From the NCBI RefSeq assembly GCF_947490405.1, contig NZ_CANLGU010000001.1, positions 744,001-808,000 of the forward strand: a stretch of 64,000 nt of DNA, written 5' to 3'. A model generated the notes under the pieces. It did no database searches. It had not been told where the DNA came from and worked only from the letters and a program-made list of their open reading frames with translations. Below are positions 56,278-64,000 of the stretch, piece by piece. Source of the stretch: an uncultured Algibacter sp. (GTDB taxonomy: Bacteria > Bacteroidota > Bacteroidia > Flavobacteriales > Flavobacteriaceae). How positions within the stretch are numbered: position 1 is the first letter of the stretch; every line of letters begins with the position of its first letter. The translations under genes were made by a program, and so were the position numbers.

Positions 56278-57636
56278 CTAAACGATAAGGTCTACTAAAT
56301 CCTCAATTTTAGAAATTAATTGAACTTTAATAACTGTATTTTTAAGTGATATTTTATTATATTTAGATACAAAAATAGTTGAAAATCCTAGTTTTTCAGC
56401 TTCTAAAATACGTTGCTCAACACGTTGCACAGGTCTAATCTCACCAGAAAGTCCAACCTCAGCAGCAAAACAAAAATCACGCTGTAATGCTTCATCTTCA
56501 TTAGAAGATAAAATAGCAGCTATAACTGCCAAGTCTATAGCAGGATCGTCAACAGTTATGCCTCCTGTTATATTTAGAAACACATCTTTTGCTCCTAGAC
56601 GGAAACCAGCACGTTTTTCTAAAACAGCCAGTAGCATATTTAAACGTTTTGCATTAAATCCAGTAGCGCTTCGTTGAGGAGTACCATAAACCGCTGTACT
56701 TACCAAAGCCTGCACCTCAATCATTAAAGGGCGCATACCCTCTAAAGTTGCTGCAATGGCATTTCCTGAAAGTTCTTCATCTTTTTTAGAAATTAAAATT
56801 TCTGATGGGTTAGACACTTCTCGGAGTCCAGAACCTTGCATTTCGTATATTCCTAATTCGTTTGTAGAGCCAAAACGGTTTTTATGAGCTCTTAAAATTC
56901 TGAATACATGATTCCTATCCCCTTCAAACTGTAAAACAGTATCTACCATGTGTTCTAAAATTTTTGGACCAGCAATGTTACCATCTTTTGTAATATGTCC
57001 AATTAAAAGTACAGGTGTTGCTGTTTCTTTAGCAAACTTTATAAGCTCTGTTGTACATTCTTTTATCTGTGAAATGCTTCCAGATGAAGATTCAATATAA
57101 TCGCTGTGCAAAGTCTGTATGGAGTCAATAATTACAATGTCTGGTTCTAAAGACTCAATCTGTTTAAAGATATTTTGGGTTTTAGTTTCAGTTAAAATAT
57201 AGCAGTTACTATTTTCTGGATTAATACGTTCTGCTCGCATTTTTATTTGCTTTTGACTTTCTTCACCAGAAACATAGAGTGTTTTGTATGGCAACTTTAA
57301 TGAAATTTGAAGTAGCAATGTGCTTTTACCAATTCCTGGCTCCCCTCCCAATAGAGTTAATGATCCTGGTACAATACCACCTCCTAAAACACGATTAAGC
57401 TCCGTATCAAAGGTGTTTAACCTAGGTTCTTTTGAAGTATCAATATCATTAATTTGTAAAGGAATTGATGCTTTTTTTGTTTTAGATGTTGAAGTTTTCC
57501 AGTCGTTCTTTTCTGGCTTCTGGATAAGCTCTTCAACTATAGTATTCCATTCTTTACAGGCATTACATTGACCTTGCCATTTAGCATATTGCGTGCCACA
57601 GTTTTGACAAAAAAAAGTAGTTTTTACTTTAGCCAT
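56278..57636 (-). CDS. radA: DNA repair protein RadA
   Basis: 452 residues; RecA-like ATPase that promotes branch migration in recombination. Order: zinc finger C10-x2-C13 and C24-x2-C27 (FCQNCGTQYAKWQGQCNAC), ATPase with Walker A GGEPGIGKSTLL and Walker B IVIIDSIQTL, the RadA motif KNRFG (HKNRFGSTNELG), and the C-terminal Lon-like domain (NITGGITVDDPAIDLAVIAA). The ATG overlaps the stop of the esterase-like gene by one base (TAATG). Confidence 0.96.
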   Translation of the reverse strand: MAKVKTTFFCQNCGTQYAKWQGQCNACKEWNTIVEELIQKPEKNDWKTSTSKTKKASIPLQINDIDTSKEPRLNTFDTELNRVLGGGIVPGSLTLLGGEPGIGKSTLLLQISLKLPYKTLYVSGEESQKQIKMRAERINPENSNCYILTETKTQNIFKQIESLEPDIVIIDSIQTLHSDYIESSSGSISQIKECTTELIKFAKETATPVLLIGHITKDGNIAGPKILEHMVDTVLQFEGDRNHVFRILRAHKNRFGSTNELGIYEMQGSGLREVSNPSEILISKKDEELSGNAIAATLEGMRPLMIEVQALVSTAVYGTPQRSATGFNAKRLNMLLAVLEKRAGFRLGAKDVFLNITGGITVDDPAIDLAVIAAILSSNEDEALQRDFCFAAEVGLSGEIRPVQRVEQRILEAEKLGFSTIFVSKYNKISLKNTVIKVQLISKIEDLVDLIV

Positions 57637-58787
57637 TAATATCCAAAATCTTCTTTGATTAACTCTGCTTTTTCTAAAACTTCATCCTTTGTAATACCAG
57701 CTATTTCATCTAAAGTGTAAGCAGATTGATAAGTGCGCATTGCCTTTTTAGTTTCTCCTGTTTCTTCATAAAATCGCCCTAAATAATAACCTCCCAAAAG
57801 TGTTTCTGGGTAAGCTTTTCTTGCCATTTTACCAAGTTCTTCATAATACTCATAAAACTCATTTTTTTCAATAGCTGCAGATATGGCTTTAAAATCATTA
57901 ATTAATACCTTCTTATCAATACCAAATAAATCAGAAATGGATTGATATTTTTCTTGCAGATAAAGTACTGGTGATATTTCTAATTCTAGGACAACATCTT
58001 TATACTCTTTTCTTGAAATAGGCTGAAATACTTTAAAAATGCTTTCCAAAGCACTTGGTATAGCATGAGTTGGTAAGGAGTAATGTGATGCGCTTTCAAA
58101 ACTATCAAAATTATACACTAAATTTTCATTTTCAATTGCTGAAATATCAGTATTTAAAGCCTCTGTCATTCTTTTTATAGATTTAGCATCATTTTTGGTG
58201 TTTGCCAAATAGTAAAATGTTTTAGATTGTGTTTTACCCATAACTTCAGGAAGATAATCTATCATTTGTGGTGCCAATTCTGGACTAATACTAATATAAG
58301 CTTGAAATAAGGGTTGAGGCTTTAATAGATAATAGTTTATAAAATTAGCTGTCTCTCCATGTCCTACAGCTATTCTAAAATTTCCTCCTCGGTATGTTTT
58401 TTCTATATAAGGCATAAGCTCCATTCCTATAAACTCAAAAAAGGCGGCACCAGTTTCAATAGGCAACGAGTTTTGCTCAGAATACATACAATCATCAAAA
58501 CGCTTGTCTATTTGATTAACTCCTACTACAATAGATTCGGGCATATCTTCCCAATAGGAATAATAATCAACATTCCCCGCAACAGCTTCAAACATATAAT
58601 CACCATCTAAGACTATAAATATAGGATAGGTTTTATCTTCTTCATTATTATACCCTCTAGGTAATTGTATTTTTAATTCACGTTCTTCACCTAACTTGGA
58701 AGATTGAATAGTTTCATATTTTACTTGGGCTTCTGTAGTTTTAATAACTAGACAAAAAAACAAAAAGAAAATGACTGTTTTTTTCAT
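57636..58787 (-). CDS. Exported esterase D-like alpha/beta hydrolase lacking the nucleophile, with TPR
   Basis: 383 residues; signal peptide to about 20 (KTTEAQ). Residues 25-260 follow the esterase D/enterochelin esterase fold (RELKIQLPRGYNNEED, PIFIVLDGDYMFEAV, ESIVVGVNQIDKRFDD). The nucleophile elbow, normally GHSxG, reads G142-H-G-E-T (AVGHGETANF), so the catalytic Ser is a Gly. The C-terminal part (about 320-380) has TPR-like helices (YYLGRFYEETGETKKAMRTY). It may be a binding protein rather than an enzyme. It overlaps radA by one base; no clear promoter upstream. Confidence 0.8.
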   Translation of the reverse strand: MKKTVIFFLFFCLVIKTTEAQVKYETIQSSKLGEERELKIQLPRGYNNEEDKTYPIFIVLDGDYMFEAVAGNVDYYSYWEDMPESIVVGVNQIDKRFDDCMYSEQNSLPIETGAAFFEFIGMELMPYIEKTYRGGNFRIAVGHGETANFINYYLLKPQPLFQAYISISPELAPQMIDYLPEVMGKTQSKTFYYLANTKNDAKSIKRMTEALNTDISAIENENLVYNFDSFESASHYSLPTHAIPSALESIFKVFQPISRKEYKDVVLELEISPVLYLQEKYQSISDLFGIDKKVLINDFKAISAAIEKNEFYEYYEELGKMARKAYPETLLGGYYLGRFYEETGETKKAMRTYQSAYTLDEIAGITKDEVLEKAELIKEDFGY

Positions 58788-58875
58788 TTTTAGAATGATT
58801 TGAGATTTACCAAGGGCAAGGTAAGAAATATAAGGTTTAGATTAAAAAAGGAAAAATTATAAGTTAAAAAAACAC

Positions 58876-59844
58876 TTAGTCGTTTTTTGAAACTTTATTT
58901 CTGTTATAAATGGGTAAATAAATTAATGAAAGCCCTCCAAAAATAATAATCATTAATGTTTGAGATGCCCACATAATCCATCCAAATGCAATACTTGGAT
59001 CTTCAGGAATACCAAAAATTGAAAATGCCGCGTAAATAGCCAAAGGATAAGATCCAATACCTCCATTTGTAGCGGCTATACTAAAACTTGCTGATATAAA
59101 ACCTATTAAGATAGCTCCTATAGATATACCTCCTAATTCTGAAATAGAAAAAGAGGTTACATAAAACATTAGTACATACATAGACCATATAAACAAGGTA
59201 TGAAAAATGTAAGCCCATTTCTTTTTCATTTTGAAAATACTTAAAGCCCCTTCTATTAATCCACTAACAAAGTTTCTTATTTTCAATGCAATCTTTAAAT
59301 CACTTTTCCTAATAAATCTAAAAAACAGAATCATCATAATTACACCTCCAGTAAGAGCAATTATAATTTTTGTTGGGTTGAACTTTTCAATTAAAAAGCC
59401 ATAAATAAAATCAAATTGAAGAAAAAGCGTTATTCCAATAATTCCAAACATAACGATTAAATCTGCAATACGTTCTGCTACTATAGTACCAAAGGCTTTT
59501 TGAAAAGGAACGCCTTCATAATTTGTTAGGATAGATGCTCTGGCTACCTCGCCAGCTCTGGGTATGGTATAATTAATTAAATAGGTAGCAAAAACTGCCA
59601 TTACGCTATTTCCAAAACGCACATTGTATCCCATTGGCTCCAGCTGATAACGCCAGCGATACGCTCTAGACAAATGACTCAAAAAACCTAGAAACATACC
59701 CAATACTATCCAGGTATAGTCAGCATTTTTAGCATACTCAAGTAGTTCATCAATCGAAACCTTTGATAATGAATACCAAACCAAAAAAACTCCCAACAAT
59801 AATGGGAGTGATATTTTTAATATGTTTTTTAATTTTTTACTCAA
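58876..59844 (-). CDS. UPF0104/lysylphosphatidylglycerol synthase-TM-like membrane protein
   Basis: 322 residues with eight or so membrane helices; conserved features of the AglD/YbhN-type family (SHLSRAYRWRYQLEPMGY, YLINYTIPRAGEVARASIL, ATNGGIGSYPLAIYAAF). Family members are flippase-like or lipid-modifying membrane proteins; the substrate here is unknown. The start is TTG 59844, four bases after the panD stop; an in-frame stop lies 9 bases further upstream, so no ATG is available. Downstream of panC and panD, probably co-transcribed. Confidence 0.85.
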   Translation of the reverse strand: MSKKLKNILKISLPLLLGVFLVWYSLSKVSIDELLEYAKNADYTWIVLGMFLGFLSHLSRAYRWRYQLEPMGYNVRFGNSVMAVFATYLINYTIPRAGEVARASILTNYEGVPFQKAFGTIVAERIADLIVMFGIIGITLFLQFDFIYGFLIEKFNPTKIIIALTGGVIMMILFFRFIRKSDLKIALKIRNFVSGLIEGALSIFKMKKKWAYIFHTLFIWSMYVLMFYVTSFSISELGGISIGAILIGFISASFSIAATNGGIGSYPLAIYAAFSIFGIPEDPSIAFGWIMWASQTLMIIIFGGLSLIYLPIYNRNKVSKND

Positions 59845-59848
59845 AAGT

Positions 59849-60199
59849 CTATTTCAATAAATTGGTTGCTTCATCTGGGAATACTAATGAAGGTTTAAAC
59901 ACTTTAGCATCCTCAATATCCATAAAAGCATACGTAATTAAAATTAGTGTATCGCCAACAGATACTTTTCTTGCAGCTGCTCCATTTAAGGTGATTTCAC
60001 CACTTTTTCGTGGACCAGGAATACAATATGTTTCAAGGCGTTCACCATTGTCATTATTTACAATTTGAACTTTCTCTCCCTGTATGATGTTGGCAGCATT
60101 CATTAGGTCCTCATCAATAGTTATACTACCAATATAGTTAAGTTCTGCACCTGTGCATTTAACTCTGTGAATCTTAGATTTTACTACTTGAATTTGCAT
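59849..60199 (-). CDS. panD: Aspartate 1-decarboxylase, pyruvoyl-dependent
   Basis: 116-residue proenzyme that makes beta-alanine for pantothenate. Self-cleavage occurs before S25 ([10 protein letters not shown]), the standard position, which fixes the start at ATG 60199. Other conserved parts: [19 protein letters not shown] and [33 protein letters not shown] promoter at 60204-60235 overlaps the end of panC and would start the transcript at or next to the ATG. Confidence 0.96.
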   Translation of the reverse strand: MQIQVVKSKIHRVKCTGAELNYIGSITIDEDLMNAANIIQGEKVQIVNNDNGERLETYCIPGPRKSGEITLNGAAARKVSVGDTLILITYAFMDIEDAKVFKPSLVFPDEATNLLK

Positions 60200-60203
60200 G
60201 CGG

Positions 60204-60235
60204 CAAAGATAATTAATTTAATGCGATATTATCAA
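60204..60235 (-). promoter_or_regulatory. Internal panD promoter, possibly leaderless
   Basis: Minus strand: TTG at 60235-60233, 21-base spacer, TATCTTTG at 60211-60204 (perfect TAnnTTTG), only five bases from the panD ATG. Because panD's start is fixed by S25, a transcript from here would have little or no leader. Confidence 0.5.
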
Positions 60236-61064
60236 TAAGTCTAATATCGTCTGCATATACTGCTATAAAAGCTCGATATGTTTTCTTGTTTGATTTTCGT
60301 TTAATTGGTTTTAAGGTTTCAGTGTCTGCTATAAGAAAGTATTCTAACTTCAACAAACCATGGTTAGCAAACTGTTTTTCAACCCATTCCGATACTTTAC
60401 TAGCACTTTTTGTGCCAAATTTTTCTTTGGCAATTTTTAAAGTTTTATATATAAAAGGTGCTGCCGCTTTGTACTTAGGTTTTAGTCGCGTATTACGAGA
60501 ACTCATAGCTAAACCATTAGTTTCACGGTGAATTTTACATCCTACAATTTTTACAGGAATGTTGTGTTTTTCAACAAGTTTTTTGATAATGGTTAATTGC
60601 TGAAAATCCTTTTCTCCAAAGTAAGCTTTATGTGGTTTTACAATGTCAAAAAAACGTTTTACAATCGTTCCAACACCATCAAAATGCCCAGTTCTAAACT
60701 TGCCTTCCATTTCAAACTCTAACCCATCAAAATCGAATGATTGAGACACTGTTTTACCTTCATAAATATCATTTACAGTTGGTGCGTAAACTATAATATC
60801 TGTTTTACTTACTGTTTTGAGTAACTCAACATCGTTCTCCAAAGTTCTTGGGTATTTCACTAAGTCTTCTTCGTTATCAAACTGCGTAGGGTTTACAAAA
60901 ACACTTACCACAACCTTGTCATTTTCATTTAAAGCCCGCTTTACTAGTTGTAAATGCCCCTGATGTAATGCACCCATAGTTGGCACCATTCCAACAGTAA
61001 AATCATCAGCTTTTAAATGACTGATGGTTTTAGCTATATCTTCTTTTCTTGAGTAAACCTTCAC
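60213..61064 (-). CDS. panC: Pantothenate synthetase
   Basis: 283 residues; joins pantoate and beta-alanine with ATP. Signature HIGH-like H34-x2-H37 in [16 protein letters not shown], substrate-binding [44 protein letters not shown] and the KMSKS-like MSSRNTRL. The start is GTG 61064; an in-frame TAA lies three bases further upstream. -7 box at 61089-61096. panD follows 13 bases downstream, so two successive steps of the pathway are adjacent. Confidence 0.96.
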   Translation of the reverse strand: MKVYSRKEDIAKTISHLKADDFTVGMVPTMGALHQGHLQLVKRALNENDKVVVSVFVNPTQFDNEEDLVKYPRTLENDVELLKTVSKTDIIVYAPTVNDIYEGKTVSQSFDFDGLEFEMEGKFRTGHFDGVGTIVKRFFDIVKPHKAYFGEKDFQQLTIIKKLVEKHNIPVKIVGCKIHRETNGLAMSSRNTRLKPKYKAAAPFIYKTLKIAKEKFGTKSASKVSEWVEKQFANHGLLKLEYFLIADTETLKPIKRKSNKKTYRAFIAVYADDIRLIDNIALN

Positions 61065-61088
61065 TTTTTAATAAAAAATTAACGCGTG

Positions 61089-61096
61089 CAAACTTA
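61089..61096 (-). promoter_or_regulatory. -7 promoter box of panC
   Basis: Minus-strand TAAGTTTG (perfect TAnnTTTG), 24 bases before the GTG start, in the divergent gap with the glycogen-synthase-like gene. A TTG at 61111-61109 is too close for an ideal -33. Confidence 0.45.
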
Positions 61097-61127
61097 ATAT
61101 TTTACAGTCAATTAGCATAAAATTTTG

Positions 61128-61135
61128 TACTTTTG
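61128..61135 (+). promoter_or_regulatory. -7 promoter box of the glycogen-synthase-like gene
   Basis: TACTTTTG (perfect TAnnTTTG), with a leader of about 80 bases before ATG 61221. Confidence 0.45.
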
Positions 61136-61220
61136 CGTGTTTTTTATTTTCAATTTTAATTGAAAGAAAACATGAATTGCTATTAACATAGTATTATTTT
61201 AAGTCAACAAAATCAAATAT

Positions 61221-62030
61221 ATGAAAGATAAGAGGATATTGTACGTATCATCTGAAGTGGTGCCTTATTTACCAGAAACTGAAATTTCATCAGCTTCTTT
61301 TGAAGCACCTAGATTAGTAAACCAGCAAGGTGGACAAATACGAATCTTCATGCCCCGATACGGCAATATTAATGAAAGAAGACATCAGTTACATGAAGTT
61401 ATAAGACTTTCTGGAATCAATTTAGTTGTAAATGACTTAGATATGCCACTTATTATTAAAGTAGCTTCAATTCCGAAAGAACGTATCCAGGTCTATTTTA
61501 TTGATAATGATGAGTACTTTAAAAGAAAAGCAACTTTAACTGATGAGGACGGCAACCTGTTTTCTGATAATGATGAACGTGCCATTTTCTTTGCAAAAGG
61601 TGTTATTGAAACTGTAAAGAAATTAAACTGGGCTCCAGATATTATCCATGTACATGGTTGGTTAGCATCATTACTACCTTTATACTTAAAAGAATACTAT
61701 AAAGATGAACCTTTATTTAATGAGAGTAAAATAGTTACATCTATATACAATCAAAGCTTTGAAGACACGTTAAACAAAGACATGATCAACAAAGTTAAGT
61801 TTGATAATATTAGTGAAGATGCTATTAAGCCATTAGAAACACCTTCATTCAACAACTTAATGAAAGTTGCTATTGACTATTCCGACGCTTTAATTGTTGG
61901 ATCTGAAAACATTCCAGATGATTTAGATTCTTATTTAAAAGCATCAGACAAACCTATTTTAGAATTCAAAAGTAAAGATGAATTTGGTGAAGCTTATACT
62001 ACTTTTTTTAACGAAACTGTTTTAAGTTAA
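61221..62030 (+). CDS. Glycogen synthase-like N-terminal (GT5) domain protein, no C-terminal half
   Basis: 269 residues matching only the N-terminal Rossmann domain of GT5 glycogen/starch synthases: ILYVSSEVVPYLPE at the start, IRIFMPRYGNINERRHQLHE, RAIFFAKGVIETVKKLNW and PDIIHVHGWLASLLPLYL. The ADP-glucose-binding KTGGL motif expected after SSEV.P is absent (LPETEISSAS), and the whole C-terminal GT-B domain is missing with a clean stop. Stand-alone versions of this kind occur in Bacteroidota. Not likely to make glycogen; may be regulatory. It is divergent from panC and followed 25 bases later by a DUF4270 gene. Confidence 0.8.
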   Translation: MKDKRILYVSSEVVPYLPETEISSASFEAPRLVNQQGGQIRIFMPRYGNINERRHQLHEVIRLSGINLVVNDLDMPLIIKVASIPKERIQVYFIDNDEYFKRKATLTDEDGNLFSDNDERAIFFAKGVIETVKKLNWAPDIIHVHGWLASLLPLYLKEYYKDEPLFNESKIVTSIYNQSFEDTLNKDMINKVKFDNISEDAIKPLETPSFNNLMKVAIDYSDALIVGSENIPDDLDSYLKASDKPILEFKSKDEFGEAYTTFFNETVLS

Positions 62031-62054
62031 ACCTAAAAGTTCATTATATTTCAT

Positions 62055-63635
62055 ATGAAAAATATTTTTAAAGCCCTTAAATTTCCCTTTGTTTCACTTC
62101 TTATTTTGTTATCTTTTATTGCTTGCGATAAGGATTTTAATGTTATAGAAAGTGAAGTCCTTGGAGAAGAGAACGCTAACTTTTTTACAGATTCCATGAT
62201 ATTACCCATAGTTGCTCATAATAAGAAAGTTGAAGCTGTCCAAATAAATAATTTAGCGTCAAATCTTTTAGGTGTTTTTAATGATCCTGCATATGGTAGA
62301 ACTACAGCAAGTATAATTTCTCAATTAACTCCAACTACTTTTGGCCCAAGTATTTTTGGAACAAATCCAGTACTTGACTCTGTAGCTTATAGCATTCCTT
62401 ATTTTAGTAGATTAACTGAGGTTGATGTAACTACTGAAACATCTAAATATGCGATAGATTCTGTATATGGAAATCCAAGTAAACCTTTTAAATTAACTAT
62501 TTATCAAAACAACTATTACTTAAGAGATTTCGACCCCAATGGAGACGTTAATAATACTCAAAACTATTTCTCAAAATCAACAGATATTACTAATCCAAAT
62601 CATAATTTTGCTTTGGACGGAACTCAAACAATCGACTTTGACAACCATTTAGGAGAAAAATTAATTGAGACAACATTAACCCCAGGCTCTGAACAAGTAA
62701 CATTGCTTCCACCCGGATTCAGATTGTTAGTAAAAGATGATTTAGAAAGTATTGCATTTTGGAAAAGTACTATTTTAGATAAAAGAGAAGACGCTGTTCT
62801 GGCTAATGCAAATAGCTTCAGGAATTATTTTAGAGGTTTATATCTTAAAGCAGAAGCCATTGGTGATGATGGTAATATGATTTTATTAGATTTAGAATCT
62901 GCAAATATTACTTTGTATTTTACCAAAGGTGCTAGTGATGCCAGAATACAAGGTGAATATGTTCTAAATTTTAGCGGAAATATCCTCAACTCTTTCATAA
63001 ACGATTACAATATAACATTAGAAGACGGTGATCAAAATTTAGGAGATCAAAAACTATATCTCAAAGGCACCGAAGGATCAATGGCTGTGGTTAATTTATT
63101 TCCAACTCCCGAGGATTTACAAAACTTTAAAGATCAGTTTCTTGATGCGGACGGAAATCAAGTAAGGCTTATCAATGAAGCATTACTAATTATTCGTGAA
63201 GATGAATCGGTTGAAACCAACGGAAATCCTGATTTTCATAATTCAGATCGAATTTTCGCTTATGATATAAAAAATAATACAACCACAATTGATTATGATA
63301 TTGACCCTATTGAAAGCAATGAAGCATTAAACTCTAAAACCCTTAGTTTAGGAAACAGAGATACGTCTGGAAGGTATAAAATTAGACTTACAGAACATCT
63401 TAATAGTATCTTACAACAAGATTCTACTAATTTCAAGATTGGATTAGTATTATCTACAAATGTTAACTACACTTCAATATCTGAAACTTTGAACTCAGGA
63501 AATTCTGATATTAATGGTGTGCCAGCAGCAGCAGTTATATCTCCTAGAGGAACTGTTTTATATGGTAGTAATGATAATGTTCCAGAGAGTAATAGACTAC
63601 AGCTAAAAATATTTTTTACAGAAACTAGAAAATAG
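62055..63635 (+). CDS. DUF4270 lipoprotein
   Basis: 526 residues; lipobox SFIAC (Cys 24) followed by DKD, suggesting a surface lipoprotein. The body is DUF4270, a beta-rich Bacteroidota family of unknown function (GVFNDPAYGRTTASIISQL, DSVAYSIPYF, FRNYFRGLYLKAEA). Starts 25 bases after the GT5-like gene, so both are probably on one transcript. glmS begins 159 bases downstream. Confidence 0.85.
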   Translation: MKNIFKALKFPFVSLLILLSFIACDKDFNVIESEVLGEENANFFTDSMILPIVAHNKKVEAVQINNLASNLLGVFNDPAYGRTTASIISQLTPTTFGPSIFGTNPVLDSVAYSIPYFSRLTEVDVTTETSKYAIDSVYGNPSKPFKLTIYQNNYYLRDFDPNGDVNNTQNYFSKSTDITNPNHNFALDGTQTIDFDNHLGEKLIETTLTPGSEQVTLLPPGFRLLVKDDLESIAFWKSTILDKREDAVLANANSFRNYFRGLYLKAEAIGDDGNMILLDLESANITLYFTKGASDARIQGEYVLNFSGNILNSFINDYNITLEDGDQNLGDQKLYLKGTEGSMAVVNLFPTPEDLQNFKDQFLDADGNQVRLINEALLIIREDESVETNGNPDFHNSDRIFAYDIKNNTTTIDYDIDPIESNEALNSKTLSLGNRDTSGRYKIRLTEHLNSILQQDSTNFKIGLVLSTNVNYTSISETLNSGNSDINGVPAAAVISPRGTVLYGSNDNVPESNRLQLKIFFTETRK

Positions 63636-63751
63636 CACTTGTCTTGTACCGATTTAATAAACAAAATTACTATAAACCTATGATAAAGTGAGTTTTATCG
63701 TGTAAATCATTTAATTCGTATAATAATTAACTATCATAAGTAATTATTTTA

Positions 63752-63759
63752 CATATTTG
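63752..63759 (+). promoter_or_regulatory. Possible -7 box of glmS
   Basis: CATATTTG differs from TAnnTTTG at one position, 35 bases before the glmS ATG. Weak. Confidence 0.25.
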
Positions 63760-63794
63760 CTACGAATTTTAAAATAACCCCAAAATTAAGAATT

Positions 63795-64000
63795 ATGTGT
63801 GGAATTGTTGGATATATAGGACCAAGAGAAGCCTACCCAATTATAATAGAAGGTCTTAAACGTCTAGAATATAGAGGATATGATAGTGCTGGAATTGCAT
63901 TATTTGATGGCTCTGATCTTAAGGTATCAAAAACTAAGGGTAAAGTAGCTGACTTAGAGGAACGCTCTGAAAAAGAAATTTCAAAAAATGGAAATGTTGG
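63795..64000 (+). CDS. glmS: Glutamine-fructose-6-phosphate aminotransferase, 5' end only
   Basis: The first 68 codons are inside the window and the frame is open to its edge. The translation starts [20 protein letters not shown], with the N-terminal catalytic cysteine C2 of the class II glutamine amidotransferase domain, then [16 protein letters not shown]. This order (MCGI, RGYDSAG) is diagnostic for GlmS, which makes glucosamine-6-phosphate for cell-wall precursors. The rest, including the isomerase domains, lies to the right. Confidence 0.93.
   Translation, partial: MCGIVGYIGPREAYPIIIEGLKRLEYRGYDSAGIALFDGSDLKVSKTKGKVADLEERSEKEISKNGNV

Overview
The window reads as chromosomal DNA of a marine-type member of the Flavobacteriaceae (Bacteroidota). 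The evidence is low GC, the Bacteroidota -7 promoter box TAnnTTTG in front of many genes, two giant proteins ending in a type IX secretion (T9SS) sorting domain, TonB receptors with carboxypeptidase-regulatory-like N-terminal domains, and clade-typical families (DUF2480, DUF3078, DUF3108, DUF4270, DUF5689). No rRNA, tRNA, CRISPR array, prophage or insertion sequence was seen.

Layout. 0-7 kb: the distal SUF iron-sulfur cluster locus (sufD, sufS, sufE, a MIP18/DUF59 gene, DUF2480, DUF3078), split by a surface lipoprotein M43 metallopeptidase and a small exported protein. 7-23 kb: hflX, then an accessory block with two TonB-dependent receptors, two lipoproteins carrying choice-of-anchor J domains (one also DUF5689), two endonuclease/exonuclease/phosphatase proteins, an endonuclease I, small membrane proteins and a glycoside hydrolase. 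The receptor, lipoprotein and nuclease part looks like a locus for degrading extracellular nucleic acid and importing the products. 23-28 kb: a four-gene minus-strand operon (DUF3108, tryptophan dioxygenase, M23 lipoprotein, pgi). 28-30.6 kb: the tyrosine/homogentisate pair hppD and hmgA. 30.8-42.5 kb: a patatin/beta-barrel protein, uvrC, a tightly coupled rimK/zinc-acylase/5-FTHF cyclo-ligase operon, lspA, a DksA-like gene and ileS. 42.7-55.3 kb: two giant T9SS paralogs. 55.6-64 kb: radA, an esterase-like protein, a UPF0104 membrane protein, panD, panC, a glycogen-synthase-like N-terminal domain, a DUF4270 lipoprotein and the 5' end of glmS.

The most unusual structure is a 1.85-kb near-identical duplication (42454-44300 and 49939-51786). 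It carries the last 519 codons of a T9SS gene, its terminator, the ileS leader and the first 23 codons of ileS, so a truncated ileS start lies behind the second paralog. Other points are an IleRS with a GVHH signature instead of HxGH, a conserved upstream module shared by the two giant genes, a dispersed palindromic repeat family (four copies, one of which creates a false N-terminal extension of sufS), several proteins with a key catalytic or metal-binding residue replaced, and many TTG/GTG starts.
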